Part shown: positions 5,971 through 6,034 of the stretch, piece after piece
Numbering within the stretch: position 1 is the stretch's first letter
How the letters are laid out: each line of letters opens with the position of its first letter
Assembly: GCA_963579025.1 (NCBI GenBank)
Contig: CAUZFZ010000304.1
Span: forward strand, 1 to 6,034
Reading direction: 5' to 3'
Origin: CAUZFZ01 sp963579025
Lineage (GTDB): Bacteria > Planctomycetota > Planctomycetia > Planctomycetales > Planctomycetaceae
DNA: 6,034 nucleotides
The notes under the pieces: generated by a model
What the model was told of the DNA's origin: nothing
What the model saw: only the letters and a program-made list of their open reading frames with translations
Databases searched by the model: none
Made by a program: the position numbers and the translations under genes

Positions 5971-6028
5971 AGCCCCGGACGGGCGACGGCAGAGACCGAC
6001 ACGGAATTGCCGTCGCCCCTCCGGGGCT
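5971..6028. repeat. Long inverted repeat with 21-bp arms
   Basis: The arms at 5971-5991 and 6008-6028 are complementary at 20 of 21 positions (C at 5980 is the mismatch) and enclose 16 bases. The outer part is AGCCCCGGA(C/G)GGGCG and the inner part ACGGCA. The structure resembles a mobile REP or MITE-like element; no target-site duplication was identified. The right arm lies six bases from the window edge. Confidence 0.75.
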
Positions 6029-6034
6029 GTGGTT

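Larger units (their letters stand above)
5802..6034. other. Repeat-filled region upstream of threonine synthase
   Basis: The region is open in the threonine synthase frame up to 6002, but its content is almost all palindromes and a short tandem repeat. It should hold the thrC promoter; no convincing -35/-10 pair could be picked out. Confidence 0.6.

Overview
The window looks like a piece of a Planctomycetota chromosome (inference). The grounds are a GC-rich sequence, an exported formylglycine-type sulfatase, a cysteine-rich HEAT-repeat lipoprotein of a planctomycete-like type, a WD40 propeller protein with near-identical repeats, and gene gaps filled with GC-rich palindromic repeats. No rRNA, tRNA, CRISPR array, transposase or phage gene was seen.

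Layout: (1) 1-1058, plus strand: the 3' part of a WD40 gene that enters from the left. Four almost identical 126-bp units give way to three diverged blades, a proline-rich stalk and a C-terminal membrane segment. (2) 1059-1381: a gap with no convincing gene, holding a 25-bp stretch that resembles the 3' part of the next gene. (3) 1382-2782, plus strand: a complete secreted sulfatase with an intact active site. (4) 2783-2831: a short convergent gap. (5) 2832-4073, minus strand: a lipoprotein with a Cys-rich HEAT domain, an acidic and proline-rich linker and a small beta-rich C-terminal domain. (6) 4074-4559: a gap with several structured repeats. (7) 4560-5801, minus strand: threonine synthase with an N-terminal zinc ribbon. 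(8) 5802-6034: upstream of threonine synthase, almost entirely palindromic repeats plus a short 8-bp tandem repeat.

The genes do not form one pathway. Threonine synthase is housekeeping amino-acid biosynthesis without thrA or thrB beside it. The sulfatase and the lipoprotein are envelope or exported proteins that converge on each other. The WD40 protein is probably membrane-tethered. The gaps of roughly 260-490 bp argue against a shared operon.

The most interesting signals are two. In the WD40 tract, 81 of every 126 bases are invariant across four copies, while five of the seven variable sites change an amino acid, mostly at positions expected on the ligand-binding face. In the gaps, structured repeats include two hairpins with the same TAGCCC-stem-GGG frame but different, still perfectly paired, inner stems.
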